Virus record (IMG/VR): IMGVR_UViG_3300037348_000076
Location: 1 to 43,405 of that record
DNA: 43,405 nucleotides
Origin: a virus
Direction: 5' to 3' (one strand)
In this document: positions 23,689-31,407 of the stretch, piece by piece
Numbering within the stretch: position 1 is the first letter of the stretch
How the letters are laid out: each line of letters starts with the position of its first letter
Notes under the pieces: model-generated
Databases searched by the model: none
Seen by the model: only the letters and a program-made list of their open reading frames with translations
Told to the model about the DNA's origin: nothing
Program-made: the position numbers and the translations under genes

Positions 23689-25098
23689 TTACTGAATAAT
23701 CCCGGCAAGCAGGTCAGGGTTGAAAGACAGGGTGAAGGTCAGTCGCTCCGCCGGAGATACCGCTGCAAACTCTACCTTGAAGAATAGACGCCCTAGCGCA
23801 ATGGCGGCGGTGGTGGTCAGTTCGTTGTCGAGCGTTACATTGCCGTCAACGATAACACCTGTGGACTTCAAGCCGCGCAGGTAGGCATTGTTAGAAGCAA
23901 CCATCGCATCGACAAGACCCGTGGTAATGTCTCGGTCGAGGAAGCGTAAGTTGTTGATACTCAACGCCTCTATGAGCATAAGCTTAACGCGCTGAGCTGA
24001 CATGAAGACATCCTGCTCAGTGTTGTCGGGAGCCGAGGCGTTGCGGTTGCCAAACGTTACGATGCCACGCGACTGACTGTTAAGCACAGTCATAACGCCA
24101 ACCCGGTTGAGCCGGTTCGTGTCGCTAAGCGGATCGGAGATGTTGGAAGAGAACAGCTTGTCTGCGCCGAGAACGCCGCGAAGCTCCTGGTTGGAGAGAC
24201 TGCGTTGGACACCGAACTCACGATCAGACCGCGCCGCGACACCCGCCACGAAGGGGCTGAGGGGCTGTGCGACCGTCTCCCCTTGCGGGTTGAGCGTCAG
24301 GACGTAGGGGAACATCGGCTGGAGGTTCTTGTCGCTGGTGCGAAAGCCGGGGATGCCGCCGAGGGGGCCTCGGCCTTGAAGTACGGTAGTCACCGTGCTG
24401 GCTCGCGGAGCGTCCACGAAGTACACGGCACCGAACTGGTCAGCCTTCTCGGACATCTTAAGGCTGGTAGCCGCCGTCTCGCAGAACTGCGGCGAAATGA
24501 TAATTTTGGGGTAGTAGCCGAACATCGCCAGGGCGTTGTCCAACAGCTCAAGACCAGACCGGTTTCCCGTGGTCACGCCGTTGACCTGTGCAGTCGTTAC
24601 TGTGGTCGGATCGAATCGCTCGTAGGTTGCAAGGGCGGTGCTGGCATCCGCGATGGCAGTGCCGTCAAGCACACGCACGTTGCCGAGAACGTCGATTGTG
24701 TAGTCGGTTCCCAGCGTGTAGGTGGTGTTGCCGTCGTTCGACTTGAGCACCACCGCCGTAGCGGGGTTGAACAGCGTCTTGCCGCGACCATCACCGATAA
24801 TGACAGGATCGTCAACGACATCTACGTTGTGGAGCGCGGGGTCGTAAACATTGACTACGATCACCTCGGCACCTCCTTGTTTGTAGATCGCCTCCAGTGA
24901 GTATGGAATCGTAAACCCGGCGAGTTGCTCACCATGATTCTCGATAGCCTCCCGGCGTGTGGAAGTCGTGGACAGGACGTTCGTAGCACCAATCGGTGCG
25001 GTGCCCACCAGGGCGATAACCGAAGTAAGCGGTGCAGTGAAGCTGCTTTCCAGTCGTTCGATAAAATTAACCTCAAGGCCGTGAATAAAGGTGCTCAT
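23689..25098 (-). CDS. FI: Tail sheath protein (FI)
   Basis: 469 codons. The tail sheath family is evident: early VIALVGTAPIG, YSLEAIYKQGGAEVIVVNVYD, PKIIISPQFCETAATSLKMSEKADQFGAVYFVDAPR, PPSPFVAGVAARSDRE-like segment (PLSPFVAGVAARSDREFGVQ), RFLDRDITTGLVDAMVASNNAYLRGLKSTGVI and a conserved C-terminal end AERLTFTLSFN. Proves a contractile tail. Confidence 0.96.
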   Translation of the reverse strand: MSTFIHGLEVNFIERLESSFTAPLTSVIALVGTAPIGATNVLSTTSTRREAIENHGEQLAGFTIPYSLEAIYKQGGAEVIVVNVYDPALHNVDVVDDPVIIGDGRGKTLFNPATAVVLKSNDGNTTYTLGTDYTIDVLGNVRVLDGTAIADASTALATYERFDPTTVTTAQVNGVTTGNRSGLELLDNALAMFGYYPKIIISPQFCETAATSLKMSEKADQFGAVYFVDAPRASTVTTVLQGRGPLGGIPGFRTSDKNLQPMFPYVLTLNPQGETVAQPLSPFVAGVAARSDREFGVQRSLSNQELRGVLGADKLFSSNISDPLSDTNRLNRVGVMTVLNSQSRGIVTFGNRNASAPDNTEQDVFMSAQRVKLMLIEALSINNLRFLDRDITTGLVDAMVASNNAYLRGLKSTGVIVDGNVTLDNELTTTAAIALGRLFFKVEFAAVSPAERLTFTLSFNPDLLAGIIQ

Positions 25099-25120
25099 TT
25101 TTAGGGTTTTTACTGCACCG

Positions 25121-25154
25121 GCCCCGGCTCTACCATTCCTGGTCTAGTCGGGGC
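25121..25154 (-). promoter_or_regulatory. Hairpin upstream of the sheath gene
   Basis: On either strand GCCCCGGCT pairs with AGTCGGGGC (one G-U), with an inner ACCA/TGGT stem and a four-base loop. It lies in the 79-bp gap between the EF-hand gene and the sheath gene. There is no U-tract on the minus strand, so an mRNA-processing or attenuation element is more likely than a full terminator. Confidence 0.55.
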
Positions 25155-25177
25155 ACTTGGCGCGGAGTTCTTTTCGT

Positions 25178-25594
25178 TTACCCTAGAGTGATGTTCACTA
25201 GGGCTTCGAGGTCAAGCTCGATAGGCTCGCCTTTGGACGTGGCAATGATGGTGTCTACCATCACCTTGTTCAGGTAAGCTGTGATGACCACCAGCTTTAC
25301 CAGCTTCTCAGCTTCGGCTTCGCTGTCGGGTAAGAACTTGGTGGCGATGACGTGCTTGGTCAGTTGACCGAACTCATCGCCCTCGATGTCCTTGATCTCG
25401 GGGAAGGCCGCTTGCGCGGTTCCCGCGTTGCCGAGGGCCGCGAGCAGGAAGCCGGTTCCAAAGGATGTGTACTCTCCCGTGCTGATCTTCCCGTCGCCGT
25501 TGGCGTCGATGGAAAAAGCAGCAGCCGCCTGTGCGGCCACGGCTGTGATGAGCCTTTTCAGGTTCTCAATACCGAGTTGTTTACTGTCTTTCAT
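25178..25594 (-). CDS. EF-hand calcium-binding phage protein
   Basis: 138 codons from ATG 25594, preceded by the A/T-rich leader TTAAAAATACCTCTTAC; an alternative ATG at 25705 would add 37 residues. Residues 30-41 (DANGDGKISTGE) are a perfect 12-residue EF-hand loop with all calcium ligands. The rest is helical, Ala/Val/Leu-rich (AAQAAAAFSI, KLVVITAYLNKVMVDTIIA), without a clear membrane segment. It lies between the DUF5675-like gene and the sheath. Role unknown; calcium-regulated virion or lysis factor are both conceivable. Confidence 0.75.
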   Translation of the reverse strand: MKDSKQLGIENLKRLITAVAAQAAAAFSIDANGDGKISTGEYTSFGTGFLLAALGNAGTAQAAFPEIKDIEGDEFGQLTKHVIATKFLPDSEAEAEKLVKLVVITAYLNKVMVDTIIATSKGEPIELDLEALVNITLG

Positions 25595-25705
25595 GTAAGA
25601 GGTATTTTTAATAATGCGTGAAGTTACGTAGCCGGAAGCAGAAAACCAAAGGTGGCCAATAATAGAGAGAAAATGACCAACGAAGACCTGGGTTCTGGGA
25701 CGCAT

Positions 25706-26422
25706 CTACTGAAAGAGTGATTCGCCAATCGCGGCGACCGTCATGAAGAGAAAGAAGGCCAGCCCGACCAGGAACGGGAGCGCAAGGAGCAAAAACACGG
25801 CCGTGGCGCAGCCCGGTTTTTTCTTTTCGGGCGGTGCGTCTACGGTCGGCTTCGCAGGTTCGGCAACGACGACCGGAGGCTCCGGTTCGACAACGGCGAT
25901 GGGGGTAGGTGACACTTCGGGTAGCAAGACAGCCGAATCTTCCGGCTCTTTCTCAACCTCGCCGCGAGCCACTTCGATGTACACGCGGTGTCCGTCGCTG
26001 AAAAGGGCATCCAGATACTTATACAGATCGAGATAGGCGTCGGTGCTGTTCTTACCTACGTAGTCATTACCTAGCTTGTAGTATCTTTTGTTGGGTAACA
26101 AGCAGCCGGACGTGTCGCTGATCGAATTGCCAATGTGCAAAAGAATCCAGGTGAAGCCGGGCACTCCGATAATGTGAGGGACGAACCTGTGGCTGAAGCT
26201 CTTAGAGTACCGCTGCAAGAACCTACTACCGGGGTCGGTTCGGGCAAGAATCTCGTAGGTGCCCGCCGGGATGCGCGTGTGGTGCTTGACCTTCACGAGG
26301 CGCGGGCCATCTTCGATAATGTAGCAGAGGTGCTCCCCCTGACTTGTCTCTAAGGCACTCACCGTGCTATCGTTGCTCTGGCCAAGATGCCGAAGCTTTA
26401 TAGTAGTGATTTTCGTCTCCAT
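25706..26422 (-). CDS. DUF5675-domain protein with C-terminal membrane anchor
   Basis: 238 codons. Residues 5-140 fit DUF5675: CYIIEDGPR, RIPAGTYEIL, and WILLHIGNSISDTSGCLLPN with H96, D103 and C107, an arrangement reminiscent of His/Cys peptidoglycan enzymes such as L,D-transpeptidases. After a Pro/Glu/Val-rich linker (about 160-200) comes KKKPGCATAVFLLLALPFL and further hydrophobic residues (about 204-232), a C-terminal transmembrane anchor. Neighbours suggest a lysis block. A membrane-tethered cell-wall enzyme is the working idea; enzymatic activity is unproven. Confidence 0.75.
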   Translation of the reverse strand: METKITTIKLRHLGQSNDSTVSALETSQGEHLCYIIEDGPRLVKVKHHTRIPAGTYEILARTDPGSRFLQRYSKSFSHRFVPHIIGVPGFTWILLHIGNSISDTSGCLLPNKRYYKLGNDYVGKNSTDAYLDLYKYLDALFSDGHRVYIEVARGEVEKEPEDSAVLLPEVSPTPIAVVEPEPPVVVAEPAKPTVDAPPEKKKPGCATAVFLLLALPFLVGLAFFLFMTVAAIGESLFQ

Positions 26423-26426
26423 TGCG

Positions 26427-26813
26427 CTATTTTTTGAAGGTTACAAGTACTCGGGTGTCGTCTGTGGGCGACGGGTTGTGTGGCGTGTGCTTCGTGCCTG
26501 TTGGGAAGACGGCAATTTCGCCTTTTGCCCAGACCTGGCCTGAGAGTAAATCTGCCAGAACGCCTTCCTGCACCTCGCAGCACTCGCCCACGTCATGCCA
26601 ATGCTCGGGGAACTCAGTCTTTGGGGGTAGTCGGGTAATGAAACGAGCCTCGGTTCTGTCTTGGTATGTCTTGGTGTTGAACGTCCCGTTAATCATTCTT
26701 GTTTCATGAACAGGCCACACAACTATCTTAGCCCAATCAATGCGCTTAGAAAAGTCAGAGGAGATTATATCATTCATCTCCTTGATAATCTTACAAATCT
26801 TTCGCGTGTCCAT
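26427..26813 (-). CDS. Cupin-domain protein
   Basis: 128 codons. The two cupin motifs are present: PEHWHDVGECCEVQEG (H71, H73, E77) and GEIAVFPTGTKHTPHN (H109), giving the usual 3-His/1-Glu metal site. The N-terminal 45 residues are helical and polar. It overlaps the holin-like gene by 23 bases, so it belongs to the same transcript. Cupins are unusual in tailed-phage late operons. Substrate cannot be inferred; it might modify or bind a small sugar or metabolite. Confidence 0.8.
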   Translation of the reverse strand: MDTRKICKIIKEMNDIISSDFSKRIDWAKIVVWPVHETRMINGTFNTKTYQDRTEARFITRLPPKTEFPEHWHDVGECCEVQEGVLADLLSGQVWAKGEIAVFPTGTKHTPHNPSPTDDTRVLVTFKK

Positions 26814-27129
26814 CGGGGTAAATTTTACTCATGACTGTAATGTAGCAATCGGGGCAGTGTATTTTGAACGTTGCGATAATATGCCTTTGTTCGGCTGCGT
26901 CCGTGGCTCTCGCCATATCCTGTTGAACGGAGGTAATGAGTTTCTTTTTCATTAGCTCCAATTGTGCGTACAGCATCTCGGTGCTGTCCGCGTCAGCAGT
27001 ACTTGCGGCAATCGCTTCAGCGGCATCCTTAACCTTGCGGTCGATGCGCCACTTTACCACTCCAGCCACGGCCGTCCCTGCGCCTAGTACTACGTACCAC
27101 AGCTCCTTTACGGCTTCTACTATTGACAT
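26791..27129 (-). CDS. Putative holin-like membrane protein
   Basis: 112 codons. One N-terminal hydrophobic segment (LWYVVLGAGTAVAGVVKW, about 10-27) is followed by a charged coiled-coil (KVKDAAEAIAAS...LYAQLELMKKKLITSVQQDM) and a C-terminal CPDC motif. The topology suits a small holin, spanin-like or pinholin-type protein. The adjacent DUF5675 and cupin genes support a lysis or envelope role. Not assigned to a family. Confidence 0.6.
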   Translation of the reverse strand: MSIVEAVKELWYVVLGAGTAVAGVVKWRIDRKVKDAAEAIAASTADADSTEMLYAQLELMKKKLITSVQQDMARATDAAEQRHIIATFKIHCPDCYITVMSKIYPDGHAKDL

Positions 27130-27164
27130 TATGTTTTTTTTAATCTTCGTACGGTTTTATTTTT

Positions 27165-27536
27165 TCAGCCTTGGTAAAATTCAAAGTCCTCCGGCTCAAG
27201 GCCATATATTTTGCTCACTCCCGCTTGGTACATCGTCAGTTTTGGCACAATATCAGTTAGTCTCTGTGATACAGTCGTACCAACCACCTGTAAAGCGACC
27301 TCCAGTTGGTTCGCCTCGACTACTGAGAAGCGCACGGTTCGGGTCTCTATTGTTCGTACCGAACTGGTCATGTCGTCACCTTCGCCTATCGTGTCGATTA
27401 CGCTATACACGATTGTCGCTTCGTGCATATCGCGGTCTGGGGTGAAGATTACATTAGCCGTGCGGACATACACCACCGCTTCCGCGCCTGTAATGGGGTC
27501 GATTACGACAGGTCTCTTCGTTCTAATTTGGCTCAT
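27165..27536 (-). CDS. Late protein of unknown function
   Basis: 123 codons between the collagen-like fibre and the holin-like gene. Mostly beta-strand: VVIDPITGAEAVVYVRTANVIFTPDRDMHEATIVYSVID, then VRTIETRTVRFSVVEANQLEVALQVVG. No motif is recognised. Position among fibre genes suggests a small virion or fibre accessory protein. Confidence 0.7.
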   Translation of the reverse strand: MSQIRTKRPVVIDPITGAEAVVYVRTANVIFTPDRDMHEATIVYSVIDTIGEGDDMTSSVRTIETRTVRFSVVEANQLEVALQVVGTTVSQRLTDIVPKLTMYQAGVSKIYGLEPEDFEFYQG

Positions 27537-27538
27537 TA

Positions 27539-28966
27539 TTATACTATTTTTAGGGTTCCGTTATCGTTCCATACGTCGCCAGTTTCCAGCCCGGTTACTG
27601 AGGTGGGCAGGCCGGAGAAGTTTATTGACGTTGCTTTGATTTTCCCATCTACGTGGAGTTTTTCAGTAGGTTCTTCTACGCCTATGCCGAAATTTCCGTT
27701 CGGAAGGACTACATACCTGAGTACTCCTCTGGCCCCAGAACTTGCTGGATTTGTGTAGTGCAAAAGCCTGCCATTCGAGAAGGAAGTCCAGATTGCTACG
27801 TCGTTTCCAACTCTTGATATTCCATGCGAGTTATTGATTCCGCCTAATGCAAAATTGCCAGTAATATAGACAGGTGCATTATCTACACGTAGTACATTGG
27901 TTAAATTTAAAATTTGCCTATCGTTAGGGGCACCTATGTATATACGTGCAAAAAGGCCACCGCCAGTAATGTATAAAGCGTTAACAGCAACATCTAGAAT
28001 ATCAGCAGCAACATATATACTTGCTGTTGGCCTTAGAAGGTCGTTGTTTCCGCTAAAGGTTAATTCGCCCTCAGCACTAACTTCCATTAGTGTTTTCCCC
28101 CCAGCATTTCGCCACTCCGCCAAGTTCGCGGTTTGCCCGGCTGCGCCCTGCACCCTCTGAACGACAACAGCGGCGTCATTGCCTTGAATGTGCTGGCGGG
28201 CAACAGGTAATGCAACACCTACCCCCACCCTACCAGCAAGGTATACAGCGTCGTCAGGGTTAGTGCCGTCTACGAATTTACCGCCGCCGCCGCCGCCGCC
28301 ATCTGCGCCGCGTGGAATAACAAAATTAAACGTCTTGTTTTGTGCGTCCCCTGTTTCGGTCACGCTGGCATTAGTTCCTGCTTCGCCTGTCGTTGTGGTT
28401 CCTACCGACACGGTTGCGGCAGCACCAGCTTCGCCGTCCGCGCCAGCAGCACCATCTGCGCCGCGTGGAATAACAAAATTAAACGTCTTGTTTTGTGCGT
28501 CCCCTGTTTCGGTCACGCTGGCATTAGTCCCCGCTTCGCCCGTCGTTGTGGTCCCGACCGCCACGGTTGCGGCAGCACCAGCTTCGCCGTCCGCGCCAGC
28601 AGCACCATCTGCGCCGCGCGGGATTACAAAATCGAACGTCTTGTTTTGTGCGTCCCCTGTTTCGGTCACGCTGGCATTAGTCCCCGCTTCGCCCGTCGTT
28701 GTGGCCCCGACCGCCACGATTGCGGCAGCACCAGCTTCGCCGTCCGCGCCAGCAGCACCATCTGCGCCGCGCGGGATTACAAAATCGAACGTTTTATTTT
28801 GTGCGGTCCCTGTTTCGGTCACGCTGGCATTAGTCCCCGCTTCGCCCGTCGTTGTGGCCCCGACCGCCACGGTTGCGGCAGCACCAGCTTCGCCGTCCGC
28901 GCCATTCGTTACCGAAATCGTCACAGTTTCAACTGTTTCCTCTACTAATATATTTACAGCACTCAT
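27539..28966 (-). CDS. Repeat-containing tail fibre (collagen-like segments)
   Basis: 475 codons. The N-terminal part holds four copies of a 51-residue repeat containing TTTTGEAGTNASVTETG, then FDFVIPRGADGAAGADGEAG. The GADGAAGADGEAGA parts are collagen-like Gly-X-Y stretches, and the rest matches phage receptor-binding-protein repeats. A Gly run follows (about 228-235), then a beta-rich region with VGVGVALPVARQHIQGNDA and a second FGIGVEEPTEKLHVDGKIKA motif like those of fibre ends with chaperone domains. Likely host-binding side fibre; overlaps the BppU-like gene by four bases. Confidence 0.82.
   Translation of the reverse strand: MSAVNILVEETVETVTISVTNGADGEAGAAATVAVGATTTGEAGTNASVTETGTAQNKTFDFVIPRGADGAAGADGEAGAAAIVAVGATTTGEAGTNASVTETGDAQNKTFDFVIPRGADGAAGADGEAGAAATVAVGTTTTGEAGTNASVTETGDAQNKTFNFVIPRGADGAAGADGEAGAAATVSVGTTTTGEAGTNASVTETGDAQNKTFNFVIPRGADGGGGGGGKFVDGTNPDDAVYLAGRVGVGVALPVARQHIQGNDAAVVVQRVQGAAGQTANLAEWRNAGGKTLMEVSAEGELTFSGNNDLLRPTASIYVAADILDVAVNALYITGGGLFARIYIGAPNDRQILNLTNVLRVDNAPVYITGNFALGGINNSHGISRVGNDVAIWTSFSNGRLLHYTNPASSGARGVLRYVVLPNGNFGIGVEEPTEKLHVDGKIKATSINFSGLPTSVTGLETGDVWNDNGTLKIV
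28304..28910 (-). repeat. Four 153-bp in-frame repeats in the fibre gene
   Basis: The string CTGTTTCGGT recurs at 28351, 28504, 28657 and 28810, exactly 153 bp apart, and the flanking sequence is 90% or more alike by eye. The repeats code for 51 residues each, so copy-number change keeps the frame. Expansion and contraction would lengthen or shorten the fibre. Confidence 0.9.
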
Positions 28967-29301
28967 GTGGTTATATCTTTAGTGATTTCAATCTGTCCAA
29001 CAATGTACGTTTTCGTATCTCCATTCAGGATAACCTGAAGGTCGAAGCTCCACACCCCCACGTGGGGCAAGGAGAACTTATCTTTCCTGAAAATACCCGC
29101 TGCGGCATCGGTCAGCGTAATACCGCCACCTGTGGTGAAAGCGACTTTTACACCTGAAAGGCTGAACGTCATTCTTACGTCCGCGCCGGTCAGGTTAATA
29201 GGCGTGGTAGTGCCTGCGCTGGTGGTGGTCAGCGTGAATGTCTTGGCGTCTATGGTATCGCCGCGAGGGTGTTCACCATAATTTAGGTATCCAGGTTTCA
29301 T
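28963..29301 (-). CDS. BppU N-terminal-like baseplate/fibre protein
   Basis: 112 codons. Reads GDTIDAKTFTLTTTSAGTTTPINLTGADVRMTF, GIFRKDKFSLPHVGVWSFDLQVILNGDTKTYIVGQIEITKDIT, the pattern of the BppU N-terminal immunoglobulin-like domain seen in baseplate upper proteins and fibre adaptors. It probably attaches the collagen-like fibre encoded just downstream to the virion. Confidence 0.8.
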   Translation of the reverse strand: MKPGYLNYGEHPRGDTIDAKTFTLTTTSAGTTTPINLTGADVRMTFSLSGVKVAFTTGGGITLTDAAAGIFRKDKFSLPHVGVWSFDLQVILNGDTKTYIVGQIEITKDITT

Positions 29302-29312
29302 ACTATTTGATT

Positions 29313-30065
29313 TTACAAGGTCGTGGTGTTAAGGGTCAATTCGATGAACGAACCGGGTAGTATGGTGACGGCATCGTCTACTGCTTGAGGGCTTGGCAGT
29401 TGCATAGCCGCCTCGACCCGTACCTGTGAGATGGGCCCAAACACCTGTAAGTTTCCCCGAAGCGAAACCATGTGTCGAGAAGGTGCCTCAGTAGTTTGAT
29501 AAACTTCGCCGCCGCTATCAGAAAATGATAAGTTTAATATGCCCTTATTCTCTGAGCTGTACCCCCCGCCAAACCCCGGTCCTTCGACGGATAGGCGGTA
29601 TTCTAATACGAGATTTGAGGAACTACCAAAAAAGATAAGATTGCTCCTTACCGCGTAGTTCCCCGCCGGAACATTCAACTTCAAATCTTCAACGTGCTCA
29701 AAAGATTGACCTGTAACAGCCGAGGTCACCTCAGTCGCAGCGCGATAGATAACCGGACGACCTGCCTGCAAGTCCCGGATGGCGGTCGCGGCAAGTCGGG
29801 TCTGTCCGGAGAGAGACGAGAGCGAGTCCCGAATCTCAGCGGCTGTTTGTGGCGCACCGCTGGCTCGCCACGTCGTGTTCCCCAAAAAAGCATCGAGCAC
29901 ATCGGAGATAGCCTGACCGCTGGAGGGTGGCGAGGCTCCGACCAAAGCCCGCAACTGCTCAAGGTTGGCCAAGCGCGTTTTGCCGTCAGCCAACGCCAGC
30001 AGCACCTTATCTTCCAAGGTGACCTGCGCGGCAGAAGTTATATCATTTAGATTTACGGTTTCCAT
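29313..30065 (-). CDS. Fibre- or baseplate-associated protein, unknown
   Basis: 250 codons from ATG 30065, overlapping the upstream stop by one base (TGATG). The N-terminus (VNLNDITSAAQVTLEDKVLLALADGKTRLANLEQL) is like the attachment parts of fibre proteins. A middle helix (AISDVLDAFLGNTTW, then AAEIRDSLSSLSGQTRLAATAIRDLQAG) leads to a beta-rich C-terminal half with Gly/Ser loops. Consistent with an adaptor or short fibre. No specific family recognised. Confidence 0.7.
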   Translation of the reverse strand: METVNLNDITSAAQVTLEDKVLLALADGKTRLANLEQLRALVGASPPSSGQAISDVLDAFLGNTTWRASGAPQTAAEIRDSLSSLSGQTRLAATAIRDLQAGRPVIYRAATEVTSAVTGQSFEHVEDLKLNVPAGNYAVRSNLIFFGSSSNLVLEYRLSVEGPGFGGGYSSENKGILNLSFSDSGGEVYQTTEAPSRHMVSLRGNLQVFGPISQVRVEAAMQLPSPQAVDDAVTILPGSFIELTLNTTTL

Positions 30066-30595
30066 CAAGTTGTAATTGTTGATTCCGTTAGTTTCGTTAA
30101 GCCCGGAGGGGCGTCGGCGGGTAGCGTGGTCGGGCCGAAGCTCAGCCCTTGCTCGTTAATAAGCGGTACGCGAATAATCGACGTGAGCACCAAGTACGTG
30201 TACGTGTAGAAACCGTCTTTGTAGCCCACAGGGTCTACGGTCATCGAAGCGACCCGGTGCAGGCCGTGTCCTGGCTTCCAGCCGTGTAGCAGGCGGCGGG
30301 ACAGCTCCAGCCCCTGATAGAGACCTGCTTGACCGCGCTTTTTATTCGATTCCACCACGACGGCCAGCTCGATAAACTCCTCGCCGGTAGGAATACCCAG
30401 CGACAGGATTTCAGGGCGACCGGGGCTTGTCTTATCGCCGTAGCGGGAAGCCCCGTAGGCCACCGTGACGCGGCTGCGAGTAGCAGGCCGCTCCAGTTCG
30501 TCCTTCGTGTCGGGCATGGCCTGTACGACGAACCCAAAGTCGCGCATCGCCACGAGACGATCCAGAAACAAGTCTTCGATGGCGTCGTAGGTCAT
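30065..30595 (-). CDS. Gp37-like tail terminator/neck protein
   Basis: 176 codons. The form IEDLFLDRLVAMRDFGFVVQAMPDTKDE...RVTVAYGASRYG...ELAVVVESNKKRGQAGLYQGLELSRRLLHGWKPGHGLHRVAS resembles the Mu-type Gp37 family, in which a small protein closes the tail tube and contacts the neck. It overlaps neighbours at both ends, and its place between neck and sheath modules agrees. Confidence 0.7.
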   Translation of the reverse strand: MTYDAIEDLFLDRLVAMRDFGFVVQAMPDTKDELERPATRSRVTVAYGASRYGDKTSPGRPEILSLGIPTGEEFIELAVVVESNKKRGQAGLYQGLELSRRLLHGWKPGHGLHRVASMTVDPVGYKDGFYTYTYLVLTSIIRVPLINEQGLSFGPTTLPADAPPGLTKLTESTITT

Positions 30596-30969
30596 AGTGC
30601 CCGATTTATGTGCGTTTGAGTTTGTTCCGGCACCAAGGTGACCCGGAGAGTGTCCCCGTCTCGAATCTCCAGTATTGAAGTGGCGTTGTAGCGGATGCCC
30701 GCAACGGTCACTACCTCAAGTTCTATCGTTGCGCGAGACTTCACGCGCTCCGCAAGACCGTCGAACTGGCCGCGTAGGTACTCCATGTAGACGCGCTGTG
30801 GGTCAAGCTCCATGCCAGCTAAGAGGTAGTCTGCGGCTGGCTGCTTGATGAGTACAATGCCTTCCCATGTTTTAATCTCATCCAACGATACCCACGAGGC
30901 CGCGTACCCAAACGTGCGCTGAGCAGTAAAGAATACGTTGTCTCGCAGGTGGTCGAAGGGTGAGGACAT
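30592..30969 (-). CDS. Head-tail attachment (neck) protein
   Basis: 125 codons. FDHLRDNVFFTAQRTFGYAASWVSLDEIKTWEGIVLIKQPAADYLLAG looks like the head-tail attachment family (lambda FII-type) that also occurs as 'ATP-binding sugar transporter-like' in annotation. The C-terminal VTVAGIRYNATSILEIRDGDTLRVTLVPE is a typical closing beta segment. Lies directly after the DUF2190 gene, the expected position. Confidence 0.7.
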   Translation of the reverse strand: MSSPFDHLRDNVFFTAQRTFGYAASWVSLDEIKTWEGIVLIKQPAADYLLAGMELDPQRVYMEYLRGQFDGLAERVKSRATIELEVVTVAGIRYNATSILEIRDGDTLRVTLVPEQTQTHINRAL

Positions 30970-30978
30970 CAGGTGGTT

Positions 30979-31320
30979 TTAGGCGTTGATCTTGACCTTT
31001 ACGGTGGCGGCGGCGGACGGGACTGCCTCCACTACGACGCCTACGTAGATGCCGTTACCGGCATCTGCGCGAACGCTTACGTTGTTGGAGAACGCACCTG
31101 CGGGAACCATCACCTTAGCACCGAGCGCAAGTGCTCCGGTGGTCTTAGGCAGGGTGAACACGCCCGTCGTAGACAGGGCGATAAGGTCGGTGGTAAGGTC
31201 GGTGTCGCTGGTGGTTACCGCAACGCCTACCAAGGAGTTGACGGTCACGAGGGAGCCTCCGAAAATTTTCTCGGGGGCGATAATGTCGATGCTATCACCG
31301 GGCTGAATGTAATTTTTCAC
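30979..31320 (-). CDS. DUF2190 capsid cement protein
   Basis: 113 codons. MKNYIQPGDSIDIIAPEKIFGGSLVTVNSLVGVAVT...LSTTGVFTLPKTTGALALGAKVMV...GIYVGVVVEAVPSAAATVKVKINA is the full DUF2190 pattern. These proteins decorate and stabilise the capsid. It follows the capsid gene after a strong hairpin, which may set their relative amounts. Confidence 0.9.
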   Translation of the reverse strand: MKNYIQPGDSIDIIAPEKIFGGSLVTVNSLVGVAVTTSDTDLTTDLIALSTTGVFTLPKTTGALALGAKVMVPAGAFSNNVSVRADAGNGIYVGVVVEAVPSAAATVKVKINA

Positions 31321-31347
31321 TTTATTGAATTTTTGGATGAAAGTTAA

Positions 31348-31383
31348 GAAACCCCACGCCTGGCAGGCCGGACGTGGGGTTTC
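31348..31383 (-). terminator. Terminator-like hairpin after the capsid gene
   Basis: GAAACCCCACG (31373-31383 on the minus strand) pairs perfectly with CGTGGGGTTTC (31348-31358), with a smaller inner stem. On the minus strand the T-rich arm end is followed by TTAACTTTC. It sits between the protease-capsid gene and DUF2190, so it probably acts as partial terminator or mRNA 3' stabiliser after the most abundant head gene. Confidence 0.75.
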
Positions 31384-31407
31384 GTTTAGTCGGACGTTCC
31401 GGTGCGG

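Noticed and set aside
24205-24900. 231-codon plus-strand frame opposite the sheath gene
   Set aside because: Shadow of the sheath coding sequence; no recognisable domain or leader.
28188-28982. 264-codon plus-strand Pro/Ala/Val-rich repeat frame
   Set aside because: Antisense of the 153-bp fibre repeats.
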